This document shows, in pieces, positions 39,220 through 48,178 of a DNA stretch of 64,000 nt. Both the position numbers and the translations under genes were made by a program. The notes under the pieces are model-generated. The model was not told where the DNA came from and made no database searches. It saw nothing but the letters and a program-made list of their open reading frames with translations. The DNA lies in the NCBI GenBank assembly GCA_023140195.1, contig JAGLME010000004.1, positions 72,578 through 136,577 of the forward strand. The letters are read 5' to 3'. Position 1 is the first letter of the stretch. The number at the start of each line of letters is the position of its first letter. Source of the stretch: Thermoplasmata archaeon (GTDB lineage Archaea > Thermoplasmatota > Thermoplasmata > RBG-16-68-12 > SOIM01).

Positions 39220-42054
39220 CTACTCTTCCTTGAGTTTCTGGATCTTGCGCCTTCTCTTCCTCTTTCCACCCTTCATCATCATGAAGGCGACAATGCCCGC
39301 CACCACGCCAGCAACGGCGATCCCCGCTCCGACAATGAGCCAGGGGAAGTCACCTCCCGTATCGGTGACCTTGGCCGCCACGGTCATGGTGAAGTTCCTG
39401 TCAGTAGGTTCGTGGTCGGCTAAAGTGGCGGTAATGGTGATCAAATGGTCTTGATCGTCATCCACTGCCGGCGCTATGAACTCGATGTTCTCGACGCCGT
39501 TGATGAAACCGTTCGTATCGGTGGTTCCACTGCTGGGAGTGATCTCAGCAGGGGGATTTGAACTGATGACAACGCTCGCGTCATAGACCGGATTCTCGTC
39601 CTGATCGGTGATCTTGACTCTCATCAGCGTTGGTCTTCCTTCTTCCACCAGGTCCCCACCCAGCAAGTTCACCGTCATGGACAGGAACTTTCCGCCGGGC
39701 GGATGTACAACGATTGTGATCGTAGCGTTCCTTGATTCAGGATAGTCCGCATGTGTTGCCTTTGCATAAATGAACATTGTTCGTTGTGTATCGTTCTTCA
39801 CCAAGGTAGGCGGTTGATAGGTCACCTTGAATTGCCCGTTCAAGTCGGTGGTGCCAGTTACATGGTTGGATACTGTCGCTCCCAGCACGAAATCTCCATC
39901 CGTGGCAGCAACGTATGCCTCAACTGTGGCCCCTTGAAGAACATCGCCGTCCGGTTCCCTAACGGTCGCAATGAGCTTGGCCGTCTTGTCCGTCTTGACA
40001 GCGGTCTGGATCGATGATGTGATTCGCAGCGGATCCGGCGGAGGCTGGTGAATGCCCAGCCATGACCAGTAGCTGAAGATGGTTCCCGCGGCGCCAACAG
40101 TCCAGTTGGTGAACTTGTCAGACCTGTAGGCCTCGATGTTCGTTCTGAAATAGAGAACGTCGTAAGGTCGGTCGAATGCCAGCACTCCCTGTGCCCTCTT
40201 GATGAGGTCGACTTGTTTCTGCGGCTCGAGCTCTTCTCTGGCATCAAGTATCAGCTGGTCGAACTCGTCGCTCTGATATCCGGGATAGTTCTGACCCTGA
40301 GCCGCGTTCCTTGAGTAGAAGAAAGCGTGGAAGTAGTCCGGCGGATCCGAACCTATCCTCCATCCGAGGATGAACATCTGGAAGTCTCGCGCGTCAATCC
40401 TGGTTACGATCTCTCCGAAGGCGGTTGGAATGGACCTGACATTTACTCCAGCGTCGTTCATCGCCTGTGCAATGAGAGTTCCGGCGGCGGCCCTGATCGG
40501 ATCGTAGTCGGCGTTGGGAGTCAATATCTCTATCTCGCTGTTCCCCACCACCGGGAATGACCTGCATCCAGATGGGGTGGAAGGCCCACAGGGACCATCC
40601 GATGGATCCCAGAGATCATAAGTGTCAAGAAGAGCGTCAGCAGCTGCTGGGTCGAACGGGAATTGTGGTAGCGAGCTGTTGTACCATCTGGCCAGCGTCG
40701 GGCTCACAGGACCGTCAGCGACGATACCGTAGTTCTGAAGCAGGCTGGTGACGATCGTCTTCTTGTCGATCAGGTGCGCGATGGCCTGTCGGAAATCCTT
40801 GCCCAGGTCCGGATTCCTTGGATCTCCACCTTGGTAACCGAAAGGCTCACCTCTCATATTGTAAGATAGATAGAAGAAACCCTTTTCGGCCGTGCTTGTG
40901 ATGCCGATGTTGGCGTCGTTAAGCAGTTCCGGAACGAATGCGGGTGGGATCGACCATGCGATGTAGTCAACTTCCCCGCTCCTGAGGGCGAAGACGGCTG
41001 TCTGGGTGGTCTTGAACACCTTGAAGAGCATCCCGTTGATGTACGGCTTGTGGATGTATCCTTCACCTGTGTAGAAATCTTCGAACCTGGTAAGACTGGA
41101 GAACTTGCCGGGTACCCATTGGTCGAACATGAACGCGCCGGTTCCAATCACGTATTCGTCCGGAATGTCCCAGCTCTCGGCCAGACTGTAGTCGAACTTC
41201 CTGGAATCGCTCTCAGGCACGCCGTTCCCGGTAACGGGATCGTATGCGATACCGAAGGAATCCATAGAGCTTCCGTCTATGTTCTTGTGAATGCCGCACT
41301 TGAAGGTTGAGGTATCCTTCTCATAGATGCAACCAGTACCCTCCCAGAGATGTCTGGGATATGCACTCCAGGACATTGTAGCTCTGTAGAAGTTGGCATA
41401 AGGGGCCTGTTGCTTGAAATGCACAGCGGCTCTCAGACTCATGTTGTAGCTGGGGTCGGAGTAGTCCTTGTTAATCGCCCAGTCGGCAGCAGGCGTGAAT
41501 CCGCTCAGCTGGTTGAGATGCAGCCATCTTGTGATGCTGTAGTTCGATCCGGGAAGGTTGTTCTTTTCCTTCAATACGTCCAGTGAGATGGTCCTTGGGT
41601 CCTTTGCAACCATGTGGTATGTGAACAGAAGATCCTCAATGGTCGCCTGATATCCGTCATGGAACAGGACGCCGTTGAAATCGTAAAAGGCAGTCACTTC
41701 CCGAGGTTTTCCGGGAATGCTGGTGAAGATCCCATATTCGTTGTCGTCGAATACACCGTCCCCATCCACGTCCGTACCCTTCAGGATGTATGGCATCAAC
41801 TCCTCGGTCTCCGGATTCATCTGGGTCACAGAATCGTAAACCGGTCCCAGAACGTTCTGGGTCCATACGTCACCAGATGCGAGTATGTTCCTGGTCTTGG
41901 GTTCGTCCTGTGCTCCTATGTTCAGAATCACGACTTCGTCCCCTCTCGTGTTGTCCCCAGCGACGTACAGGGGAAACGAACCGAGCAGCATGGAGAATAC
42001 AAGTAATACGCTCACAATAGAGGCTATTCCTCTTCGGCTGTTTCTTCCGCCCAT
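39220..42054 (-). CDS. Family 5 extracellular solute (peptide)-binding protein with C-terminal Ig-like domains and TM anchor
   Basis: SBP_bac_5-type sequence (GVLFHDGYQATIEDLLFTYH, RQAIAHLIDKKTIV), invasin-like Ig repeats, TM WLIVGAGIAVAGVVAGIVAFMMM + KRKRRRK; SD AGGAGG before the ATG at 42054. Confidence 0.94.
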   Translation of the reverse strand: MGGRNSRRGIASIVSVLLVFSMLLGSFPLYVAGDNTRGDEVVILNIGAQDEPKTRNILASGDVWTQNVLGPVYDSVTQMNPETEELMPYILKGTDVDGDGVFDDNEYGIFTSIPGKPREVTAFYDFNGVLFHDGYQATIEDLLFTYHMVAKDPRTISLDVLKEKNNLPGSNYSITRWLHLNQLSGFTPAADWAINKDYSDPSYNMSLRAAVHFKQQAPYANFYRATMSWSAYPRHLWEGTGCIYEKDTSTFKCGIHKNIDGSSMDSFGIAYDPVTGNGVPESDSRKFDYSLAESWDIPDEYVIGTGAFMFDQWVPGKFSSLTRFEDFYTGEGYIHKPYINGMLFKVFKTTQTAVFALRSGEVDYIAWSIPPAFVPELLNDANIGITSTAEKGFFYLSYNMRGEPFGYQGGDPRNPDLGKDFRQAIAHLIDKKTIVTSLLQNYGIVADGPVSPTLARWYNSSLPQFPFDPAAADALLDTYDLWDPSDGPCGPSTPSGCRSFPVVGNSEIEILTPNADYDPIRAAAGTLIAQAMNDAGVNVRSIPTAFGEIVTRIDARDFQMFILGWRIGSDPPDYFHAFFYSRNAAQGQNYPGYQSDEFDQLILDAREELEPQKQVDLIKRAQGVLAFDRPYDVLYFRTNIEAYRSDKFTNWTVGAAGTIFSYWSWLGIHQPPPDPLRITSSIQTAVKTDKTAKLIATVREPDGDVLQGATVEAYVAATDGDFVLGATVSNHVTGTTDLNGQFKVTYQPPTLVKNDTQRTMFIYAKATHADYPESRNATITIVVHPPGGKFLSMTVNLLGGDLVEEGRPTLMRVKITDQDENPVYDASVVISSNPPAEITPSSGTTDTNGFINGVENIEFIAPAVDDDQDHLITITATLADHEPTDRNFTMTVAAKVTDTGGDFPWLIVGAGIAVAGVVAGIVAFMMMKGGKRKRRRKIQKLKEE

Positions 42055-42168
42055 TTCCATTCCTCCTCTCCTGACCGCCAAGAAGGCAGAGTGAGAGTGG
42101 CATATTGGGTTGACATTATATACTTTTTCTTGCCAACCGAATATACTGTTTCTGTCTATGCTGGGTGG

Positions 42169-42212
42169 AATATATAAGGAAATTTGTAAGCGGTTTTGTG
42201 TATTATATAACC
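42169..42212 (-). promoter_or_regulatory. Shared upstream element, copy 1 (upstream of the first binding-protein gene)
   Basis: 33/44 identical, ungapped, to 43386-43429; contains ACACAAAA, TACAAAT and CTTATATA on the minus strand. Confidence 0.5.
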
Positions 42213-42323
42213 ATTATGGTTGTGGGTTTTGTGGATTCTTGGGTTTCTGTTGAAGTTGGTGACGGTCTTTGGGAAGCATAGGCTCTTCAGGATAAACCTG
42301 TGTCTGAAAACATATCTGAAGGA

Positions 42324-43352
42324 TCACAACCTGGTCGGGGATCCCGAATCGTCCGGGTAATACATCCTCTTGCGGCCATCCTTCCGCACCTGCACGAGGC
42401 CTTTCCTGGCTAGTATCCTGAGATTGTAGCTTGCGACCTGCTGACTTATCCCAAGGTCCTCAGCGATGTCCTTCTGGGTCGGGGCCGGCCTGCGCCTCAA
42501 AGCGGCAAGAATGGTGATCTGCATGTCGCTCAGTTTGACGCCCTTGTCCCGAGGGAACTTCATCTCAATGGGATAGAAACGCCTGTAGATGCTCTCCTTC
42601 CTTGATTTGATGAATCCCTGGACCTCCAATGTCCTAAGATGGTAGGACAGCGTACCGTTCGTAACCTGCAACTTCTCCCTAATCGAGTTATAATGTTTGC
42701 CCGGGTTGGAGACGATGTATTGGTAGATCTGACCCCGAACGAAATGGTCCAGGACCTCGTCCTTCTTTATCCTCGAGTACAACGGGAAGGCGAAGATGTT
42801 GAAGAGCGAGAAGCCGGCGGATTCAGTGCTCGCGACGGCCATGGATGCGAAGGCTGCAAAAAGCGCTCCCAGCTGGAAGTACACGAAAGGGATTTCCTCC
42901 TCTTCCTCTTCTGGGGGCGGAACGACGATGAAAATCTTGATGGAATCGTTCACTTTTTTCGAATCAAGAGCATCAGCAGAAGCAAGGACGGTGAAGTTGC
43001 CACCAACATCGTCCGCCGTCTCGAACTCAGCCCACCAGATTCCCGTTTCATTTGCCGTTGTCAGATTAAGGTACTGGGTCCCGTGGGGATCTTCCATAGT
43101 GACGGACACATACGTACCATTCACATCTTCTCCTTCAACCAGGCCTTGAAGAAGAAAGACCAATCCTGCCTCATACGTCTCACCGTTGGAGAGGAATGAA
43201 ACAACGTAGAAATTCTGTGGGCTTCCGGCAATGTCGGGAATTGACCTTGAGACACCTTGAGATGATGCACTCGATTCTTGAGGTATGAGAAACAGCGAGA
43301 GGGCTAGAACAAAGGCAACACTGACAGTGATAATGACCACGTTGGGTCGCAT
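42324..43352 (-). CDS. Membrane-anchored transcriptional regulator: extracytoplasmic domain, TM, cytoplasmic tandem winged HTH
   Basis: N-terminal signal/TM, ectodomain, TM VYFQLGALFAAFASMAVAS, then HYNSIREKLQVTNGTLSYHLRTLEVQGFI and PTQKDIAEDLGISQQVASYNLRILARKGLV. Confidence 0.88.
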   Translation of the reverse strand: MRPNVVIITVSVAFVLALSLFLIPQESSASSQGVSRSIPDIAGSPQNFYVVSFLSNGETYEAGLVFLLQGLVEGEDVNGTYVSVTMEDPHGTQYLNLTTANETGIWWAEFETADDVGGNFTVLASADALDSKKVNDSIKIFIVVPPPEEEEEEIPFVYFQLGALFAAFASMAVASTESAGFSLFNIFAFPLYSRIKKDEVLDHFVRGQIYQYIVSNPGKHYNSIREKLQVTNGTLSYHLRTLEVQGFIKSRKESIYRRFYPIEMKFPRDKGVKLSDMQITILAALRRRPAPTQKDIAEDLGISQQVASYNLRILARKGLVQVRKDGRKRMYYPDDSGSPTRL

Positions 43353-43385
43353 TATTTCCTCTCTGAGAACATATTGGTCTTGCGA

Positions 43386-43430
43386 ACTATATAAGCTCAT
43401 TTGTAGGGGCTTTTGTGTGATATTTAATCC
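43386..43430 (-). promoter_or_regulatory. Shared upstream element, copy 2 (upstream of the regulator gene)
   Basis: See copy 1; ATTTGTA and TTTTGTGT blocks identical at the same spacing; TATA-like CTTATATA about 37 nt before the ATG. Confidence 0.5.
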
Positions 43431-46400
43431 TTGTGTTCTTCCTCTGGGGTTGAGATTGTGGGTTCTTCGAGAGATTCTGCCTCTTCAGTTGATTCGTCGG
43501 ATTCGGTTCTCTTTCTTGCCTTTGCCACCAAAATGAGAGAAGCGACCAACAGGACTACGATGACAGCAATCAAGCCCAGCCAACCAATGATAGGCAGTAT
43601 TCCTCCACACTCGGTCCCATCTGGACAATCTGTAACAACTTCATTGTCGACTGTGAAGGGGATTTCGAGTGTCGTTGAATAATCAGTACCATCATAGGCC
43701 CTCAATTGGAGCGTGTGGTTTCCGTTCTCAAGATCAAAGGTATTCAACAAGAAACTCCAGCGTGATGTGCCAGTTGCGTTCAGCCAATTGCCACCATCGA
43801 TCCGAACTTCAACCCTGATGATCTCGTCATTCCCATCCTCATCGCTGGCATCTCCTGTGATGTTAACCTCTCCAGATAGTTCCTGACCCGGGGAGATTGA
43901 AATCGCGGAGATGGAAGGAGGTTCATTCCGGTCTACGACGACAGTGACCGAAGCAATCGAGGAATACTCAGTCCCGTCATAGGACCGTGCAAATATCGTA
44001 TGGGTGTCTTCAGACAGGTTGGTGGTGTTAAGACTGAAACTCCAGCTCGTTGTTCCACTGGCAGTTTCCCAGCTCCCTCCATCGATCCTGACTTCCACGA
44101 TCACCAATTGTGAGTTTCCATCAGGGTCGTCAGCACTTCCAGAAACGAGAACCACTCCAGTGAGAGTTTGACCTGGGGAAAAGGAGGTAATTGACACATT
44201 TGGCTTTCGATTGTTCTTGACGGTCAGAAACAGACTCTCGACGGCGCTATCATAGCCCGGCTTCTGAGCGATAATCGAAATGAGATATTGAGTGTGACCA
44301 GTAACATTGGGAGCGAAGAATATAACGCCCGGTAGGCCACTGATGAAGCCGTTTGCGTCCGTGACCCCGCTACTGGGATTGATCGTCGCCGGAGGGGTTG
44401 AATTGATGTAGACATTCGCACCAGTGGCCGGGTTCTGGTCTTGGTCAACAACCTGAATCTCAATAGAGGCTGAACTCCCTTCGGGCACCAAGTCTCCATC
44501 GGGCAAATCGATCAGTAGAGAGAGAAAGTTCTCGCCAACTCGGTGAACCACGATAGTCTCTGTGGCATTTCTAGATTCATTATATCCGGGATGATTGGCC
44601 CAGGCATAGATGAAGACTGTTCTTGCTGTGTCGTTAGCTGCAAGAGTGGGCGGGACATAGGTCACAACCAAGTCCCCGTTCGTATCCGTCTGTCCACTCA
44701 CCAGGTTCGACCTCTGAGGACCAAGCACGAATTCCCCGCAAAAAGGATCGACATAGACACTGACCGTTGCACCCAAAAGGGCATTCCCATTGGTGTCAGT
44801 GACGGTTGCTGTGAAAGTAGCTGTGCTGTCCGTCGTCACATCGGTCTGAATTGAAGTCGTGATTCGAAGGGGGTCGGACGGTGGTTCATGAATGCCCAGC
44901 CATGACCAGTAACTGTAGATGCTTCCATATGACCCAACGGTCCAGTTGACAAATCTGTCTGACCTGTACGCCTCGATGTTCGTTCTGAAGTACAGAACGT
45001 CGTATGGTCGGTCATAGGCCAGCACACCCTGTGCCTTCTTGATGAGGTCGACCTGTTTCTGTGGATCGATCTCTTCTCTGGCATTAAGTATCAGCTGGTC
45101 GAACTCGTCGCTCTGATATCCAGGATAGTTCTGACCCTGGGCCGCATTCCTTGAGTAGAAGAAGGCGTGGAAGTAATCCGGCGGATCCGAACCTATCCTC
45201 CATCCGAGGATGAACATCTGGAAGTCTCGCGCGTTAATTCTCATTACGATCTCACCAAAGGCGGTTGGAACCGATCTGGCATTTATCCCAGCACTGTTCA
45301 TCGCATGTGCAATGAGAGTTCCGGCGGCGGCCCTGATCGGATCGTAGTCGGCGTTGGGGGTCAATATCTCTATCTCGCTGTTCCCCACCACCGAGAATGA
45401 CCTGCACCCACTCGGGTTCGCATTAGTGCACGGACCGTCCGTGGAGGAATCCCATGGATCGTAGGTGTCAAGCAAAACGTCTGCCGCGGAGAGGTCGTAC
45501 GCGAATTGGGGCAGTGAGCTGTTGTACCATCTAGCCAACGTCGGGCTCACAGGACCGTCGGCAACGATGCCGTAGTTCTGAAGCAGGCTGGTGACGATCG
45601 TCTTCTTGTCGATCAGGTGCGCAACGGCCTGTCGGAAGTTCTTGCCCACATCAGGGTTCCTTGGATCTCCGCCTTGGTATCCGAAAGGCTCACCTCTCAT
45701 ATTATAAGATAGAAAGGAGAACCCTTTGGGTGACGTTGAAACAACACTGATGTTGTGATCGTTGAGAAGTTCTGGAACGAGCACCGGTGGGATCGACCAT
45801 GCGATGTAGTCGATGTCCCCGCTCCTGAGGGCGAAGACGGCTGTCTGGGTGGTCTTGAACACTTTGAAGAGCATTCCCTCGATGTATGGCTTGTGGAGAT
45901 AGGATTCGCCAACGAAATAGTCGTCGTTTCTGTCCAGACTTGTGAACTGTCCTGGCACCCATCTGTCAAATGTAAAGGGCCCTGTTCCGATTACGTATTC
46001 GTCAGGAATGTCCCAGCTCTCGGCAAGACTGAAGTCGAACTTTCTGGAATCGCTCTCGGGCACGCCGTTCCCGGTAACGGGATCGTATGCGATACCGAAG
46101 GAGTCCATGGCGGATCCGTCTATGTTCTTGTGAATGCCGCACTTGAAGGTTGAGGTATCCTTCTCATAGATGCAACCAGTACCCTCCCAGAGATAGGCGG
46201 GTAGGAGGGTCCGAGACAAGGTATTTCGGAAGAAATCCCAGTATGGAGCTTGTTGCTTGAAATGAACGGCAGCTCTCAGGCTCGTGTTGTAGCTGGGGTC
46301 AGAGTAGTCCTTGTTAATCGCCCAGTCGGCAGTAGGCGTGAATCCGCTCAGCTTGTTGAGATGCAGCCATCTTATGATGCTGTAGTTCGATCCAGGCAGG

Positions 46401-46882
46401 TTGTTCCGGTCCTTCAATACGTCCAGTGAGATGGTCCTTGGGTCCTTTGCGAACATGTGGTACGTGAACAGAAGATCCTCAATGGTCGCCTGATATCCAT
46501 CATGGAACATGACGCCGTTGAAATCGTAAAAGGCAGTCACTTCCAGAGGTTTTCCGAGATTGCTGGTGAAGACCCCATATTCGTTGTCGTCGAATACACC
46601 GTCCCCATCCACGTCCGTTCCTTTCAATATGTAGGGTTTCACCTCTTCTGTCTTGGGATCGGACTTGGTTACGGAGTCGTAGACTGGATCAAGAACATTG
46701 TGGGTCCATATGTCATTCGCTGCGAGTATGTTCCGGGTCTTGGGTTCGTCTAGGCATCCGACGTCCAATATGGTGTCTCCTTGGGCAATGACTTCATCCG
46801 AGTTGAGCACGGCGAAACTGCCGAATAGCATGAAGCAACTCAGAACCGAGACGAGAATGCGCCGGCCAATTATTCTGCCCAT
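43424..46882 (-). CDS. Family 5 extracellular solute (peptide)-binding protein, paralog, with additional Ig-like domains and TM anchor
   Basis: 1152 aa; closely similar to the 39220-42054 product; extra domains (SITSFSPGQTLTGVVLVSGSADDPDGN...); C-terminal TM. Confidence 0.94.
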   Translation of the reverse strand: MGRIIGRRILVSVLSCFMLFGSFAVLNSDEVIAQGDTILDVGCLDEPKTRNILAANDIWTHNVLDPVYDSVTKSDPKTEEVKPYILKGTDVDGDGVFDDNEYGVFTSNLGKPLEVTAFYDFNGVMFHDGYQATIEDLLFTYHMFAKDPRTISLDVLKDRNNLPGSNYSIIRWLHLNKLSGFTPTADWAINKDYSDPSYNTSLRAAVHFKQQAPYWDFFRNTLSRTLLPAYLWEGTGCIYEKDTSTFKCGIHKNIDGSAMDSFGIAYDPVTGNGVPESDSRKFDFSLAESWDIPDEYVIGTGPFTFDRWVPGQFTSLDRNDDYFVGESYLHKPYIEGMLFKVFKTTQTAVFALRSGDIDYIAWSIPPVLVPELLNDHNISVVSTSPKGFSFLSYNMRGEPFGYQGGDPRNPDVGKNFRQAVAHLIDKKTIVTSLLQNYGIVADGPVSPTLARWYNSSLPQFAYDLSAADVLLDTYDPWDSSTDGPCTNANPSGCRSFSVVGNSEIEILTPNADYDPIRAAAGTLIAHAMNSAGINARSVPTAFGEIVMRINARDFQMFILGWRIGSDPPDYFHAFFYSRNAAQGQNYPGYQSDEFDQLILNAREEIDPQKQVDLIKKAQGVLAYDRPYDVLYFRTNIEAYRSDRFVNWTVGSYGSIYSYWSWLGIHEPPSDPLRITTSIQTDVTTDSTATFTATVTDTNGNALLGATVSVYVDPFCGEFVLGPQRSNLVSGQTDTNGDLVVTYVPPTLAANDTARTVFIYAWANHPGYNESRNATETIVVHRVGENFLSLLIDLPDGDLVPEGSSASIEIQVVDQDQNPATGANVYINSTPPATINPSSGVTDANGFISGLPGVIFFAPNVTGHTQYLISIIAQKPGYDSAVESLFLTVKNNRKPNVSITSFSPGQTLTGVVLVSGSADDPDGNSQLVIVEVRIDGGSWETASGTTSWSFSLNTTNLSEDTHTIFARSYDGTEYSSIASVTVVVDRNEPPSISAISISPGQELSGEVNITGDASDEDGNDEIIRVEVRIDGGNWLNATGTSRWSFLLNTFDLENGNHTLQLRAYDGTDYSTTLEIPFTVDNEVVTDCPDGTECGGILPIIGWLGLIAVIVVLLVASLILVAKARKRTESDESTEEAESLEEPTISTPEEEHKD

Positions 46883-46922
46883 TATTCTTCCCTCCGTGAC
46901 AACCTCCTTAGGTCACAGCAAA

Positions 46923-46941
46923 TCTCAAATCACGTTTGAGA
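46923..46941. promoter_or_regulatory. Inverted repeat TCTCAAA-N5-TTTGAGA abutting a TATA-like AATATATA
   Basis: Perfect 7-bp arms, ~40 nt upstream of the start codon of the 43424-46882 gene. Confidence 0.45.
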
Positions 46942-47070
46942 ATATATAGCCTTTCCTATGACGCATCAGGAATCCGCTGGCCCATGCCTTTGCGTGAAAA
47001 TCATCGAAACATATCTCAGCCAAATCTATTAGTACCCAGTGCACGATTTGAAGGCGAGTGTAGATTCTAG

Positions 47071-48066
47071 ATGGATATTGAACGGCAAAACACCTGCAGG
47101 CACTGCGGCGTGGAGCTCGATGATACTTCGACCTGTCCTCTGTGCGGCGAGTTCTACGGTGTGTCCAAGACTGGAACCACTCCGATCCCCGTCAGATCGC
47201 AACTGCCGACAACGATGATCACAGATGAGAGCGGTTGCATGGTATGCGGCCACATAATGGACGACGATGCTACCACCTGCCCCATGTGCAACAGCCCCAT
47301 TCTGTCAGAAGAGGAGAACGAACCCGAGTTCCGTTGTCCGGTGTGTGAGAATCCATTAGAGATGAACGCCGTCGTCTGCTCCTTCTGCGAGGTCGCCCTT
47401 CAAGGAAAGGAGGAAGAGAAGAAGGAGATGAGCTATGGGTGTCCAGCGTGTCAGGAAACAATGCAGATCGATGATCATCAATGTAAGAAATGCGGGGCAA
47501 AGATATGGTTGGACCTGGAGGAGGAAGTGCGCAGGATCGAAGAATACCGGTGTCCGATGTGCGATGAGGTCGCGCAAGAGGATTCCGAGAAATGTGCCAA
47601 GTGCGGCGCGGACATTTGGATGAGAGATGAGGACGCCCTCAAAGAGGAGGCCACGTCCAAGTTGGAGGAGGCGGTGACCCAGATCAAGATCGAGAAGGAA
47701 GAGACTAGTTCCGACCTCTCGAACGCCATAAGGTTTCTGACGGTCGCACGGGAGGCAATGGACTTGAATGACTACGGAAGAGCATCAAGGTGCGCCTCGC
47801 TCAGCCTGGACCTTGCCAGGTCCGCGGGGTTCCAAAAGAGATTGCTGGTTGATGCGCTGCAGAGAGCGGAGAATACGGTGACCCTGGTCAACAAAAAGGG
47901 CGGGGATGTGGTCAAGGCGATGGAACTTCTGGAGAGCTCCAAGGACGAGGTCCGGAAAGGCAACTACAGGAAGGCGCTGAAGATGGCCATAAGGGGAAAG
48001 GTGCTCGCCGAGTCCACGATCGGTCAAGAAGCCGTTCTGATGATAGATGCTGACAGTCTTGAATGA
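47071..48066 (+). CDS. Multi-zinc-ribbon protein with C-terminal alpha-helical repeat domain
   Basis: About ten CxxC knuckles (CRHCG, CPLCG, CMVCG, CPMCN, CPVCE, CSFCE, CPACQ, CKKCG, CPMCD, CAKCG) then helical repeats. Confidence 0.88.
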   Translation: MDIERQNTCRHCGVELDDTSTCPLCGEFYGVSKTGTTPIPVRSQLPTTMITDESGCMVCGHIMDDDATTCPMCNSPILSEEENEPEFRCPVCENPLEMNAVVCSFCEVALQGKEEEKKEMSYGCPACQETMQIDDHQCKKCGAKIWLDLEEEVRRIEEYRCPMCDEVAQEDSEKCAKCGADIWMRDEDALKEEATSKLEEAVTQIKIEKEETSSDLSNAIRFLTVAREAMDLNDYGRASRCASLSLDLARSAGFQKRLLVDALQRAENTVTLVNKKGGDVVKAMELLESSKDEVRKGNYRKALKMAIRGKVLAESTIGQEAVLMIDADSLE

Positions 48067-48178
48067 AATATCACCTCATGATAGGTATTTGTTAATGGAG
48101 TTGTGAAACTGTCCTCAATTGGACATAATCATATTGAATCGTTCCAAAGAATACTTATTGATAGGATTACAGATTGTT

